Positions 6,382-12,246 of a stretch of 13,195 nucleotides of DNA are shown piece by piece (position 1 is the stretch's first letter; each line of letters starts with the position of its first letter). The position numbers and the translations under genes are program-made. The stretch is from CAJCIY01 sp036379355. GTDB lineage: Bacteria; Actinomycetota; Actinomycetes; Mycobacteriales; CAJCIY01. Location of the stretch: the NCBI GenBank assembly GCA_036379355.1, contig DASVGV010000026.1, forward strand, positions 1 through 13,195. The letters run 5' to 3'. The notes beneath the pieces are model-generated. The model searched no databases, had not been told where the DNA came from, and saw nothing but the letters and a program-made list of their open reading frames with translations.

Positions 6382-7485
6382 ATGAAGGCGCGCCTGCAGG
6401 CCGTGCTGCGGGCGCTCCGCGCGAGACGGCCGCTCGTCGACCACGTGTTCCAGGCCGCCGCCCGCAACAGTTCCGAGCACGGCGGCTGGCACGTCAGCGT
6501 GATCACGCTGCCCGGCTTCCTGTCGTTCTTCCCGCTGCTCGCGCTGGCGTTCGCGGTGGCCGGCTTCGTCGCGTCGTACGACCCGGGTGCCCGGGACCAG
6601 ATCCTCTCGATTCTGCGGACCGCCCTGCCCGGGCTGATCGGAGCGGGCAAGGGCCAGATCGACGTCCACACCCTGACCGCGCACAAGGGCGCGACCGGGG
6701 CGGTCGGCCTGGTCGGTCTCGCGTTCTCGGGGCTGGGGCTGATCAGCGCGCTGCGCGGGTCGACCCGAGCCATCTGGCGGCTCGAGCCGAGCCCCGGCAA
6801 CGTCGTCGTGGCCAAGCTGCGCGACCTCGTCGCGCTGGTCACCATGGGCATCGCCGTCGCGGCCTCGTTCACGTTGACCGGGGGGGCGACGGCGGCGGCG
6901 ACGGAGATCGTGCGGCACTCCCCGCTGCCCGACGGCGGTGTCGGGCCGGCGCTGCTGCGGGTCGCGGCGATCGCGCTCGCCGTCCTCGGGGACTTCCTGC
7001 TGTTCGCCGTCGCGTTCCGCGTGCTGCCGCAGGCGAAGGCGCGGTGGCGGGACGTCGCCGACGGGGCGCTCATCGCGGCGATCGGGTTCGAGGTGCTGAA
7101 GGCATTCGGCGCCTTCTACCTGCGTCGTACCACCGGAAATGCGCTGTACGGCACGTTCGCGGCGGTCATCGGCCTGCTCGTGTGGACCAACCTCGTCGCG
7201 CGGCTGTACGTCTTTGCCGCGGCCTGGGCCGTCACCGCGCCGTACCAGCCGGACACCCTCCCGTCCGGGACGGCCGGGACTGTCACCCCCCACCCCACCC
7301 GCCGAGATGCGCCCGACGGACGCATCTCGACGTCGCAGGTGGGCGTTTCCCGCATCTCGACGGATGCGCGGTACGAGGTGCTGGGCCGGCGGTACGGGAC
7401 CGCCGCGCTCGGCGCGGCGGCGGGCGCGTTCGTGGTGCTGGCCGCCCGCGCCGCGCGGCGCGTCCTGCCGGCCCGCCTCACCTGA
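6382..7485 (+). CDS. YihY/BrkB family inner-membrane protein
   Basis: A 367-residue multi-pass membrane protein of the YihY/BrkB ('UPF0761') family. The family was once called ribonuclease BN by mistake; its function is not settled. The family core is visible as ITLPGFLSFFPLLALAFAVAGF (about 41-62, quoted in part), the linker GLISALRGSTRAIWRLE, and further hydrophobic segments near 105-125, 148-168, 190-213, 227-247 and 258-284, with TTGNALYGTFAAVIGLLVW at 250-268. After about residue 290 the protein leaves the family core. Residues about 306-329 are encoded by a repeat element (see 7299-7368), followed by a further hydrophobic stretch near 340-356 and a basic end. ATG at 6382 lies 31 bases after the 2H gene; no strong ribosome binding site is seen. 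The gene converges on the carboxypeptidase gene. Confidence 0.9.
   Translation: MKARLQAVLRALRARRPLVDHVFQAAARNSSEHGGWHVSVITLPGFLSFFPLLALAFAVAGFVASYDPGARDQILSILRTALPGLIGAGKGQIDVHTLTAHKGATGAVGLVGLAFSGLGLISALRGSTRAIWRLEPSPGNVVVAKLRDLVALVTMGIAVAASFTLTGGATAAATEIVRHSPLPDGGVGPALLRVAAIALAVLGDFLLFAVAFRVLPQAKARWRDVADGALIAAIGFEVLKAFGAFYLRRTTGNALYGTFAAVIGLLVWTNLVARLYVFAAAWAVTAPYQPDTLPSGTAGTVTPHPTRRDAPDGRISTSQVGVSRISTDARYEVLGRRYGTAALGAAAGAFVVLAARAARRVLPARLT
7299..7368. repeat. Three-half-site repeat element, copy 1 (inside the BrkB-like gene)
   Basis: CCGCCGAGATGCG (7299-7311) is followed by a 9-base spacer, CGCATCTCGACG (7321-7332), an 18-base spacer, and CGCATCTCGACG again (7351-7362). The first two form a perfect 9-base inverted repeat (7303-7311 with 7321-7329). 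The third is a direct repeat of the second, 30 bases on, and is itself followed by GATGCG (7363-7368), a partial inverse. The spacing matches copy 2 at 7517-7580 exactly. It is translated as residues about 306-329 of the BrkB-like protein, in the poorly conserved tail. Confidence 0.8.
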
Positions 7486-7516
7486 CCCACCTCAGGCCCT
7501 CAGGCCCCGCCCCGTT

Positions 7517-7580
7517 CCGCCGAGATGCGTCCATGTGCCGCATCTCGGCGCGACGGACGTGCCTGTGCCACATCTCGCCG
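7517..7580. repeat. Three-half-site repeat element, copy 2 (intergenic)
   Basis: CCGCCGAGATGCG (7517-7529) is followed by a 9-base spacer, CGCATCTCGGCG (7539-7550), an 18-base spacer, and CACATCTCGCCG (7569-7580). Half-sites start at 7521, 7539 and 7569, against 7303, 7321 and 7351 in copy 1: the offsets 0, 18 and 48 are identical. The first two half-sites form a 12-base perfect inverted repeat. The spacer sequences differ from copy 1, so what is conserved is half-sites and spacing rather than one uniform duplicated block. It fills most of the 121-base gap between the convergent BrkB-like and carboxypeptidase genes. Confidence 0.8.
7518..7550. terminator. 12-base-pair hairpin between convergent genes; possible bidirectional terminator
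   Basis: The arms CGCCGAGATGCG (7518-7529) and CGCATCTCGGCG (7539-7550) are perfectly complementary around a 9-base loop. Lying 32 bases after the BrkB-like stop and 57 bases after the carboxypeptidase stop, the structure could terminate both transcripts. No T-tract follows. Because the same palindrome, in shorter form, also occurs inside a gene (copy 1), termination is probably not its only or original role. Confidence 0.4.
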
Positions 7581-7606
7581 GGGCGTCGCCGGTAGAAGCG
7601 GCGGGG

Positions 7607-8791
7607 TCAGCGCCCGATGCGGCGCTCGAGGCGGACCCGGCGCCGGCGGCGCACCTGCTCGCGCCGGCCGACGAGCAGTGCGACCGTGCCCGCGAGGACG
7701 CCGCCGGCGAGCCAGCCGGCGTCCCGGAAGCCGCCCCCGGCCGACGTGTGGGCGACGCCGTCGGCGGACACCGCGTCGTGGCGTGGCTCGGCCGCCACCG
7801 GCTGCACGGATCCGCCGCCCGTACCGGCCGGGCCGACCAGCGTTCCGACCGGCGCGATGCGCCCGTCCACCGCGAACGCCCAGTCGAACAGCTGCTCGGA
7901 CTCGGGGACGAAGTCCGGGACGGTACGCATGACGACCACGACGATGTCGTGGTCACCGCGGTGTGCGGCCCCGACGTACGACGCCTGGGCGGCGACCGTG
8001 TAGCCGTTCTTCACGCCGTAGACGCCGTTCACCGCGCCGAGCAGCGGGTTGTGGTTGGCGATCTGGAACGGCGCCACCCCCGCGCCGGAGAACTCCACGC
8101 GGTCGGTGCCGACGTCGGTCCGGAACGCCGGCAGCCGCAGGGCCGCACGGGTGAGCAGCGCGAGGTCGTACGCCGAGGACGTCTGGCCGGGCGCGTCGAG
8201 GCCGTCGACCGTCGCGGCGTGCGTGTCGTACGCCTGGAGCGCGGCGGCGTCGGCGTTCATGACGTCGACCGTGTGGCCCACGCCGCCGGTCGCGTTCGCC
8301 AGCGCCGTCGCCGCGTCGTTCCCCGACACCATGAGCATGGCCTGCAGCAGGCTCGCCACGGTGTACGTGTGGCCGGGCACGATGCCGACCCGGGTGCCGT
8401 CGACGTCGACGTCCGCGGGCGTGACGAGGACCTGCGCGGCCGGGTCGAGCTGGGGGATCACGGTCAGCGCCGTGAGGATCTTCAGCGTGCTCGCCGGCGC
8501 GTACCGGCCGTGGGCGTCGTGCGCCGCGAGCACCTGGCCGGTGTCGAGGTCGGCGACCAGCCAGCCGGCCGCCGAGACCGGGGGCGGGGCGGGCAGCCCG
8601 GGTGCGAGGCGCACGACGGTGTCGGGGGATGCGAGCCGGATGCCCCCGACGGCGGGGGGCGACGCGGCATGGCTTCCGCCGATGGTGCCCGGCGCGGCGA
8701 CCGCCGGGCCCGCCAGCGCGACGGCGCCGGCAGACACCCCGGCAACGAGCAGCCGTCGCAGCAGGGCGCGGCCGGTGGAGATCGGCAGCAT
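7607..8791 (-). CDS. D-alanyl-D-alanine carboxypeptidase (PBP5/DacA-like, S11 family)
   Basis: A 394-residue secreted, membrane-anchored penicillin-binding protein that trims the terminal D-Ala from peptidoglycan stem peptides. N-terminal signal sequence about 9-33 (ending AVAAPG). Active-site motifs: SxxK as S101-T-L-K104, SxN as S156-G-N158, and the third motif as K261-N-G263 (GVKNGYT) where the classical form is KTG. A membrane segment near 358-375 followed by an Arg-rich cytoplasmic end anchors it. Start ATG at 8791 with GAGGT close upstream. It follows the LysR-type gene on the same strand by 13 bases, so the two may share a transcript, although TAGTCT just upstream could be its own -10. 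KNG in place of KTG occurs, as I recall, in other actinobacterial members, so loss of activity is not implied. Family secure; physiological substrate inferred. Confidence 0.93.
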   Translation of the reverse strand: MLPISTGRALLRRLLVAGVSAGAVALAGPAVAAPGTIGGSHAASPPAVGGIRLASPDTVVRLAPGLPAPPPVSAAGWLVADLDTGQVLAAHDAHGRYAPASTLKILTALTVIPQLDPAAQVLVTPADVDVDGTRVGIVPGHTYTVASLLQAMLMVSGNDAATALANATGGVGHTVDVMNADAAALQAYDTHAATVDGLDAPGQTSSAYDLALLTRAALRLPAFRTDVGTDRVEFSGAGVAPFQIANHNPLLGAVNGVYGVKNGYTVAAQASYVGAAHRGDHDIVVVVMRTVPDFVPESEQLFDWAFAVDGRIAPVGTLVGPAGTGGGSVQPVAAEPRHDAVSADGVAHTSAGGGFRDAGWLAGGVLAGTVALLVGRREQVRRRRRVRLERRIGR

Positions 8792-8801
8792 GACCTCGCA
8801 G

Positions 8802-8807
8802 AGACTA
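8802..8807 (-). promoter_or_regulatory. Candidate -10 element (TAGTCT) for the carboxypeptidase gene
   Basis: On the minus strand TAGTCT, which overlaps the TAG stop of the LysR-type gene, matches TANNNT and would give a leader of only a few bases. No clear -35 is seen inside the upstream gene. Confidence 0.28.
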
Positions 8808-9746
8808 GTGGGCTGCGCCCTGCTGCGGCAGCAACGTCAGCCCGGGCAGCGGCCCGCCCGGCCAGCCGATCTCGCCCAGTGTCGCGAGCAGCTCCTCGAC
8901 GAACGCGGCGGCAGCCGCCGGACGGGGACGGCCGGCGCGCTCCGCCAGCCCGACCACGCGGGTCGGTGGCCGGCCGGCGAAGCGGACGCCCACGAGCGGC
9001 ACCTCCGCCCGCAGCGCGCAGACGGGGACGACGGTCGGGCCGAGGCCCGCCGCCGCGAGCGCCAGGACCCCGTCCATCTCGCCGCCCTCGACCGCGAGCG
9101 TCGGCTCGAAGCCGGCGTCGCGGCAGAGCGCGTACGTGCGTACCCGCAGGTCGTAGCCGTCGCGGAACACCACCAGCGGCAGGTCGCGCAGCGCCTCGAC
9201 GGGCAGGCGGTCCGAGGCGGCAAGGGGGTGCCCCGGCGGTACGGCGAGCACCAGCTCCTCCTCGGCCAGCGCCACCGTGGCCACGCCGGCCTGCGCGGTC
9301 GGCAGGATGACCAGGGCGAGATCGAGGCGCCCGTCGACCACCTGACGGGCCAGGTCGGGGGAGCCGGCCTCGTGCAGCCGCAGCTCGATGCCCGGGTACG
9401 AGGCGTGCAGCCGTGCCAGGACCGGCGGCAGCAGGCCGGTCGTGAGCGACGGTGTCGCGCCGAGGGCCAGCTGCCCGCGCCGCCGTCCCTGCAGCTCGCG
9501 GACGTCCGCCCGCGCCGCGGCCAGGTCGGCCAGCGCCCGTCGGGCCCAGGGCAGGAACGCCTCGCCCGCCGCCGTCAGCGTCACCGCGCCGCGTGTCCGG
9601 TCGAACAGCTCGGCTCCGAGCTCTGCCTCGAGGGCTTTCACCTGCTGGGACAGCGACGGCTGCGACACGTGCAGCGTCTCGGCGGCGCGCGTGAAGTGGC
9701 GTTCCTCGGCGACCGCCACGACGTACCGCAGCTGCTGGATCTGCAC
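8805..9746 (-). CDS. LysR-type transcriptional regulator
   Basis: A 313-residue LysR-type regulator: an N-terminal winged helix-turn-helix (about 1-60) with the textbook stretch FTRAAETLHVSQPSLSQQVK (18-37) and ELGAELFDRTRG, then a linker helix and a two-lobed effector-binding domain (about 88-295) beginning GQLALGATPSLTTGLLPPVL. Length is typical. Start GTG at 9746 (QIQQLRYVVAVAEE follows, matching the family N-terminus); longer in-frame extensions would run into the divergent exporter gene. It is transcribed away from the DHA2 exporter across 31 bases, the classic layout in which a LysR protein controls its divergent neighbour and itself. The carboxypeptidase gene follows 13 bases downstream and may be co-transcribed. 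The inducer cannot be predicted. Confidence 0.95.
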   Translation of the reverse strand: MQIQQLRYVVAVAEERHFTRAAETLHVSQPSLSQQVKALEAELGAELFDRTRGAVTLTAAGEAFLPWARRALADLAAARADVRELQGRRRGQLALGATPSLTTGLLPPVLARLHASYPGIELRLHEAGSPDLARQVVDGRLDLALVILPTAQAGVATVALAEEELVLAVPPGHPLAASDRLPVEALRDLPLVVFRDGYDLRVRTYALCRDAGFEPTLAVEGGEMDGVLALAAAGLGPTVVPVCALRAEVPLVGVRFAGRPPTRVVGLAERAGRPRPAAAAAFVEELLATLGEIGWPGGPLPGLTLLPQQGAAH

Positions 9747-9755
9747 GGCAGACAC

Positions 9756-9768
9756 TGTGGCAGTCACA
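9756..9768. promoter_or_regulatory. Candidate LysR-type operator (T-N11-A) in the divergent promoter
   Basis: TGTG (9756-9759), 5 bases, CACA (9765-9768) gives a dyad with the T-N11-A form known for LysR-type binding sites. It sits between the two divergent start codons. An overlapping dyad, ACTG-TGG-CAGT (9754-9764), adds symmetry. Being short, it could be chance, but its position is right. Confidence 0.45.
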
Positions 9769-9770
9769 CT
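9765..9770 (+). promoter_or_regulatory. Candidate -10 element (CACACT) for the exporter gene
   Basis: CACACT ends 7 bases before the ATG at 9778, which would make the exporter transcript leaderless or nearly so; no ribosome binding site is visible (CCCGCGC precedes the ATG). It overlaps the candidate operator, so a bound regulator would touch the promoter. Confidence 0.28.
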
Positions 9771-9777
9771 CCCGCGC

Positions 9778-11178
9778 ATGCTGCAGCAACCGGAGTCGTG
9801 CGTCCCGGCCGGGCTCGACGTGCGGTCGTCCGCCGGCCGGTGGGTGCTGCTGGCGACGACTCTGGGATCGGGTCTCGCCCAGCTGGACGCGACGGTGGTG
9901 GCCCTGGCCCTGCCGAAGATCGGCACGGACTTCCATGTCGGAGTCCGCAGCCTGCAGTGGGTGGTGACCTCGTACAGCCTGACGTTGGCAGCCTTCCTGC
10001 TCCTCGGGGGCGCGCTCGGCGACACGTACGGGCGTCGGAAGGTCTTCTGTGCCGGCGTCGCGATCTTCGCGCTGGGTTCGCTCGCGTGCGGGCTGGCGCC
10101 CGACGACCGCCTGCTGATCGCCGCCCGGCTGGTGCAGGGGGTCGGCGGCGCCCTCCTCACCCCCGGCTCGCTCGCCATCCTCCAGGCGTCGTTCGCTCCC
10201 CGAGAGCGGGCCAAGGCGATCGGCGTGTGGACCGGCTTCGGCGGCATCGCCGGCGCGCTCGGACCGATCGTCGGTGGCGTCCTGCTGCGCGCCGGCACCT
10301 GGCGGTGGGTCTTCCTGATCAACCTCCCGCTCGCGTTGATCGTCTTCGTGGTCGCCCTCCGGTACGTGCCGGACACCAAGGATCCCGGCAGCGCCCGGCA
10401 CATCGACCTGCCGGGTACGGCGCTCGCGGCCGCGGGCCTGGCACTGCTGACGTACGGACTGATCCAAGGGGCGGGGTGGCTGTCACTCGCCGGTGCCGCG
10501 GCGCTGGTGGCGTTCGTGGTGGTCGAGCTGCGCTCGCGGCGCCCGATGCTGCCGCCGCGGCTCTTCGCCGACCGCACCTTCAGCGGCGCCAACCTGCTGA
10601 CGTTCGCCCAGTACGGCGCGATGGGCGGCATCTTCTTCCTGCTGCCCATCGAGCTCCAGACCTCCGCGGGGTTCTCGCCGCTCGTCGCCGGCCTGGCCCT
10701 GCTCCCGGTCACGCTGCTGATGCTGCTGTTCGCCGCGCGATCGGGAGCGATCGCCCAGCGAATCGGCCCGCGGCTGCAGATGACGTCCGGGCCGCTCGTC
10801 GTCGCTGCCGGCCTGCTCCTGCTGCGCCGGGTGGGCGTGGGCGCGTCGTACTGGACCGACGTGCTGCCCGCGGTCGTCGTCTTCGCCGTCGGGCTGGTGG
10901 TGGTGGTCGCGCCGCTGACCGCAACGGTGCTGGCCGCGGCGCCGGACGAGCACGTGGGGGTGGCGTCGGCGGTCAACAACGACGTCGCCCGCGTCGCCGG
11001 CCTCCTGGCCGTGGCGGTGCTGCCGTCGATCGCGGGGCTCCGGGGGGACGCGTACCTGGATCCCGAGGCTCTCGCGCACGGCTTCCGGACCGCCGCCACC
11101 ATCTCTGCCGCGGTCTGTGCGGCGGCCGGGGTGATCGCCTTCGCCACCATCCGCAACCGGGTGCTGGATGGCGTCTGA
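9778..11178 (+). CDS. MFS transporter, DHA2 (EmrB/QacA-type) drug exporter
   Basis: A 466-residue proton-driven exporter of the DHA2 branch of the major facilitator superfamily, with hydrophobic segments along its length consistent with about 14 helices. Motifs: LDATVVALALPKI (about 35-47), the DHA2 motif D1, in which an Ala replaces the usual Asn of TVVNVALP; motif A GALGDTYGRRKVF (about 78-90); RLVQGVGGALLTPGSLAIL (about 118-136, motif B region); and motif C GGIAGALGPIVGG (about 156-168), typical of exporters. Start ATG at 9778; no Shine-Dalgarno, and a -10-like CACACT 7 bases upstream suggests a leaderless message. Divergent from the LysR-type gene, the probable regulator. Substrate unknown; drug or toxic-metabolite export is inferred from the family. 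Confidence 0.93.
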   Translation: MLQQPESCVPAGLDVRSSAGRWVLLATTLGSGLAQLDATVVALALPKIGTDFHVGVRSLQWVVTSYSLTLAAFLLLGGALGDTYGRRKVFCAGVAIFALGSLACGLAPDDRLLIAARLVQGVGGALLTPGSLAILQASFAPRERAKAIGVWTGFGGIAGALGPIVGGVLLRAGTWRWVFLINLPLALIVFVVALRYVPDTKDPGSARHIDLPGTALAAAGLALLTYGLIQGAGWLSLAGAAALVAFVVVELRSRRPMLPPRLFADRTFSGANLLTFAQYGAMGGIFFLLPIELQTSAGFSPLVAGLALLPVTLLMLLFAARSGAIAQRIGPRLQMTSGPLVVAAGLLLLRRVGVGASYWTDVLPAVVVFAVGLVVVVAPLTATVLAAAPDEHVGVASAVNNDVARVAGLLAVAVLPSIAGLRGDAYLDPEALAHGFRTAATISAAVCAAAGVIAFATIRNRVLDGV

Positions 11179-11191
11179 CCTCGGGCTCTGG

Positions 11192-11218
11192 TTGCCCGCC
11201 GTCATCTTCGGGCAGACT
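11192..11218 (+). promoter_or_regulatory. Weak promoter-like signal and small hairpin before the three-gene membrane operon
   Basis: The 70-base gap after the exporter holds TTGCCC (11192-11197) and CAGACT (11213-11218), 15 bases apart, which is short for a promoter. TGCCCG (11193-11198) and CGGGCA (11209-11214) pair as a 6-base stem, which could instead be a weak terminator of the exporter transcript. Neither reading is strong. Confidence 0.22.
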
Positions 11219-11248
11219 GCCGCCGACCCGATCTTCGAGGAGGCCGGC

Positions 11249-11665
11249 ATGTCCGATCCCGTCGCCGCCGATGCGGCGACCCCCGACGCGCGCAGCAGCG
11301 GGCAGCTGGCCCTGGCGTTCACCGACCAGGTGACCCGCCTGGTGAAGGACGAGCTGGCGCTGGCCCAGGCCGAGGTGAAGGCGAAGCTGCCCCGGCTCGG
11401 CATCGGCGCCGGGCTGCTCGCCGCTGCCGGACTCCTGGTGGCGTGCGGGCTCGTCGCCCTGCTCGTCGGCGGGGGGCTGGCGATCGCCCTCGTGTTCCCC
11501 AGCTGGCTCGCGGCGCTGATCATGGGTGGGGGGTTCGTCCTGCTGGCCGGGCTGCTGGCCCTCATCGGCAAGCGCGGCGTGAGCAAGGGCACGCCGCCCG
11601 TTCCGCAGGAGGCCATCGCCGGGCTCAGGACCGACCTCGCCCTGGTGAAGCGAGCCAGGCCATGA
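11249..11665 (+). CDS. Phage holin family protein (holin superfamily III, DUF1469/YqjE-like)
   Basis: A 138-residue small membrane protein. An N-terminal amphipathic stretch (about 19-45, ALAFTDQVTRLVKDELALAQAE, quoted in part) is followed by two membrane segments (about 53-82 and 85-107) and a cytoplasmic tail. This is the Putative Actinobacterial Holin-X/DUF1469 layout, which also includes E. coli YqjE. Start ATG at 11249, with a strong GAGGAGG at 11237-11243, 5 bases before the start. A longer frame from 11168 would overlap the exporter and has no such site. Its stop overlaps the next start as ATGA. There are no phage genes nearby, so despite the family name a lytic role is unlikely; an envelope function is inferred from the operon. 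Confidence 0.88.
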   Translation: MSDPVAADAATPDARSSGQLALAFTDQVTRLVKDELALAQAEVKAKLPRLGIGAGLLAAAGLLVACGLVALLVGGGLAIALVFPSWLAALIMGGGFVLLAGLLALIGKRGVSKGTPPVPQEAIAGLRTDLALVKRARP

Positions 11666-11901
11666 CCCCGAAGCAGGATGCGGGCAACAGCAACCGCAGC
11701 CCCGACCAGATCCGGGCCGACATCGCGGCCACGCGCGCCGAGCTCGAACGGACCGTCGACGCGCTGTCGGCGCGGCTGGACATCCCGTCGCGGGTACGCC
11801 GCTGGGTCGCCGACCCCGACAACCGGCCGCAGGTCGTCGCCGCGGGCGTGGCCGTGGTCGCGCTGCTCGCGCTGGTGGTCACGAAGAAGGTCCGGTCATG
11901 A
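11662..11901 (+). CDS. DUF3618 domain membrane protein
   Basis: A 79-residue protein of the actinobacterial DUF3618 family. The signature helix SPDQIRADIAATRAELERTV (13-32) is predicted to form an amphipathic coiled coil, followed by LDIPSRVRRWVADPDNRPQ and one membrane segment (about 57-73) ending in a KKVRS tail. The topology (soluble helix, then a C-terminal membrane anchor) resembles E. coli YqjD/ElaB, which tether to the inner membrane and bind ribosomes in stationary phase; that is analogy only, as sequence similarity is not claimed. The start overlaps the stop of the holin-family gene (ATGA), and its own stop overlaps the next start (ATGA), so the three products are probably made in fixed proportion. 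Function unknown. Confidence 0.88.
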   Translation: MTPKQDAGNSNRSPDQIRADIAATRAELERTVDALSARLDIPSRVRRWVADPDNRPQVVAAGVAVVALLALVVTKKVRS

Positions 11902-12224
11902 GCTCCAGGACGGCGAAGATCCTCTACCTGCCCTTCGGCACCGCCGGCGGCATCGCGGCCGGCATGGTGGCCTCCGCCGTGTTCGGCAAGGTCTGGGCGG
12001 CGGTCCGCAACGAGGACTCCGCCCCGACGCCGCGGGCGCCGGACCGCCGTACCAGCGAGGTGATCCTGGCGGCCGTGCTCCGCGGCGCGATCTTCACCGG
12101 AACCCGGGCGGCCTTCGACCGGTACGCGGCCCACGTGTTCGCGCGCTGGGCCGGCGAGTGGCCCGACGACGGCAAGCAGCCGAAGGGCGAGCAGCCGCAG
12201 GCCGAGCGGCCGGATACGGCCTGA
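11898..12224 (+). CDS. DUF4235 domain membrane protein
   Basis: A 108-residue protein of the DUF4235 family. It begins KILYLPFGTAGGIAAGMVASAVFGKVW (about 7-33, quoted in part; one membrane segment), then a charged linker and RRTSEVILAAVLRGAIFTGTRAAFDRYAAHVFARW (about 50-84), a second, shorter hydrophobic/amphipathic helix with the family's RGAIF and DR elements, and a hydrophilic Gln/Pro/Lys-rich end. ATG at 11898 overlaps the DUF3618 stop as ATGA, with AAGAAGG 7 bases upstream. Holin-family, DUF3618 and DUF4235 genes are, to my knowledge, often found side by side in actinobacteria, supporting a joint envelope role. No enzymatic motif is visible; function unknown. Confidence 0.85.
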   Translation: MSSRTAKILYLPFGTAGGIAAGMVASAVFGKVWAAVRNEDSAPTPRAPDRRTSEVILAAVLRGAIFTGTRAAFDRYAAHVFARWAGEWPDDGKQPKGEQPQAERPDTA

Positions 12225-12234
12225 GCGCGGGCCG

Positions 12235-12240
12235 TACCCT
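12235..12240 (+). promoter_or_regulatory. Candidate -10 element (TACCCT) of a leaderless mutase transcript
   Basis: TACCCT fits TANNNT and lies 6 bases before the ATG at 12247, the spacing at which transcription would begin on the A of the start codon. No ribosome binding site is visible in CACCCC. This is the clearest leaderless-type arrangement in the window. Confidence 0.4.
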
Positions 12241-12246
12241 CACCCC

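Noticed and set aside
9074..9084. CATCTCGCCG in the LysR-type gene resembling the third half-site of repeat copy 2
   Set aside because: Only a partial match, isolated, and within well-conserved coding sequence; consistent with chance.
8049..11333. A 1094-codon plus-strand frame
   Set aside because: It runs antisense to the carboxypeptidase and LysR-type genes and then out of frame through the exporter gene, all of which have clear family motifs; its own translation has none.
11249..11665. Prophage remnant suggested by the 'holin' family name
   Set aside because: No integrase, lysin, capsid or tail genes nearby, and this superfamily is common on actinobacterial chromosomes next to DUF3618 and DUF4235.
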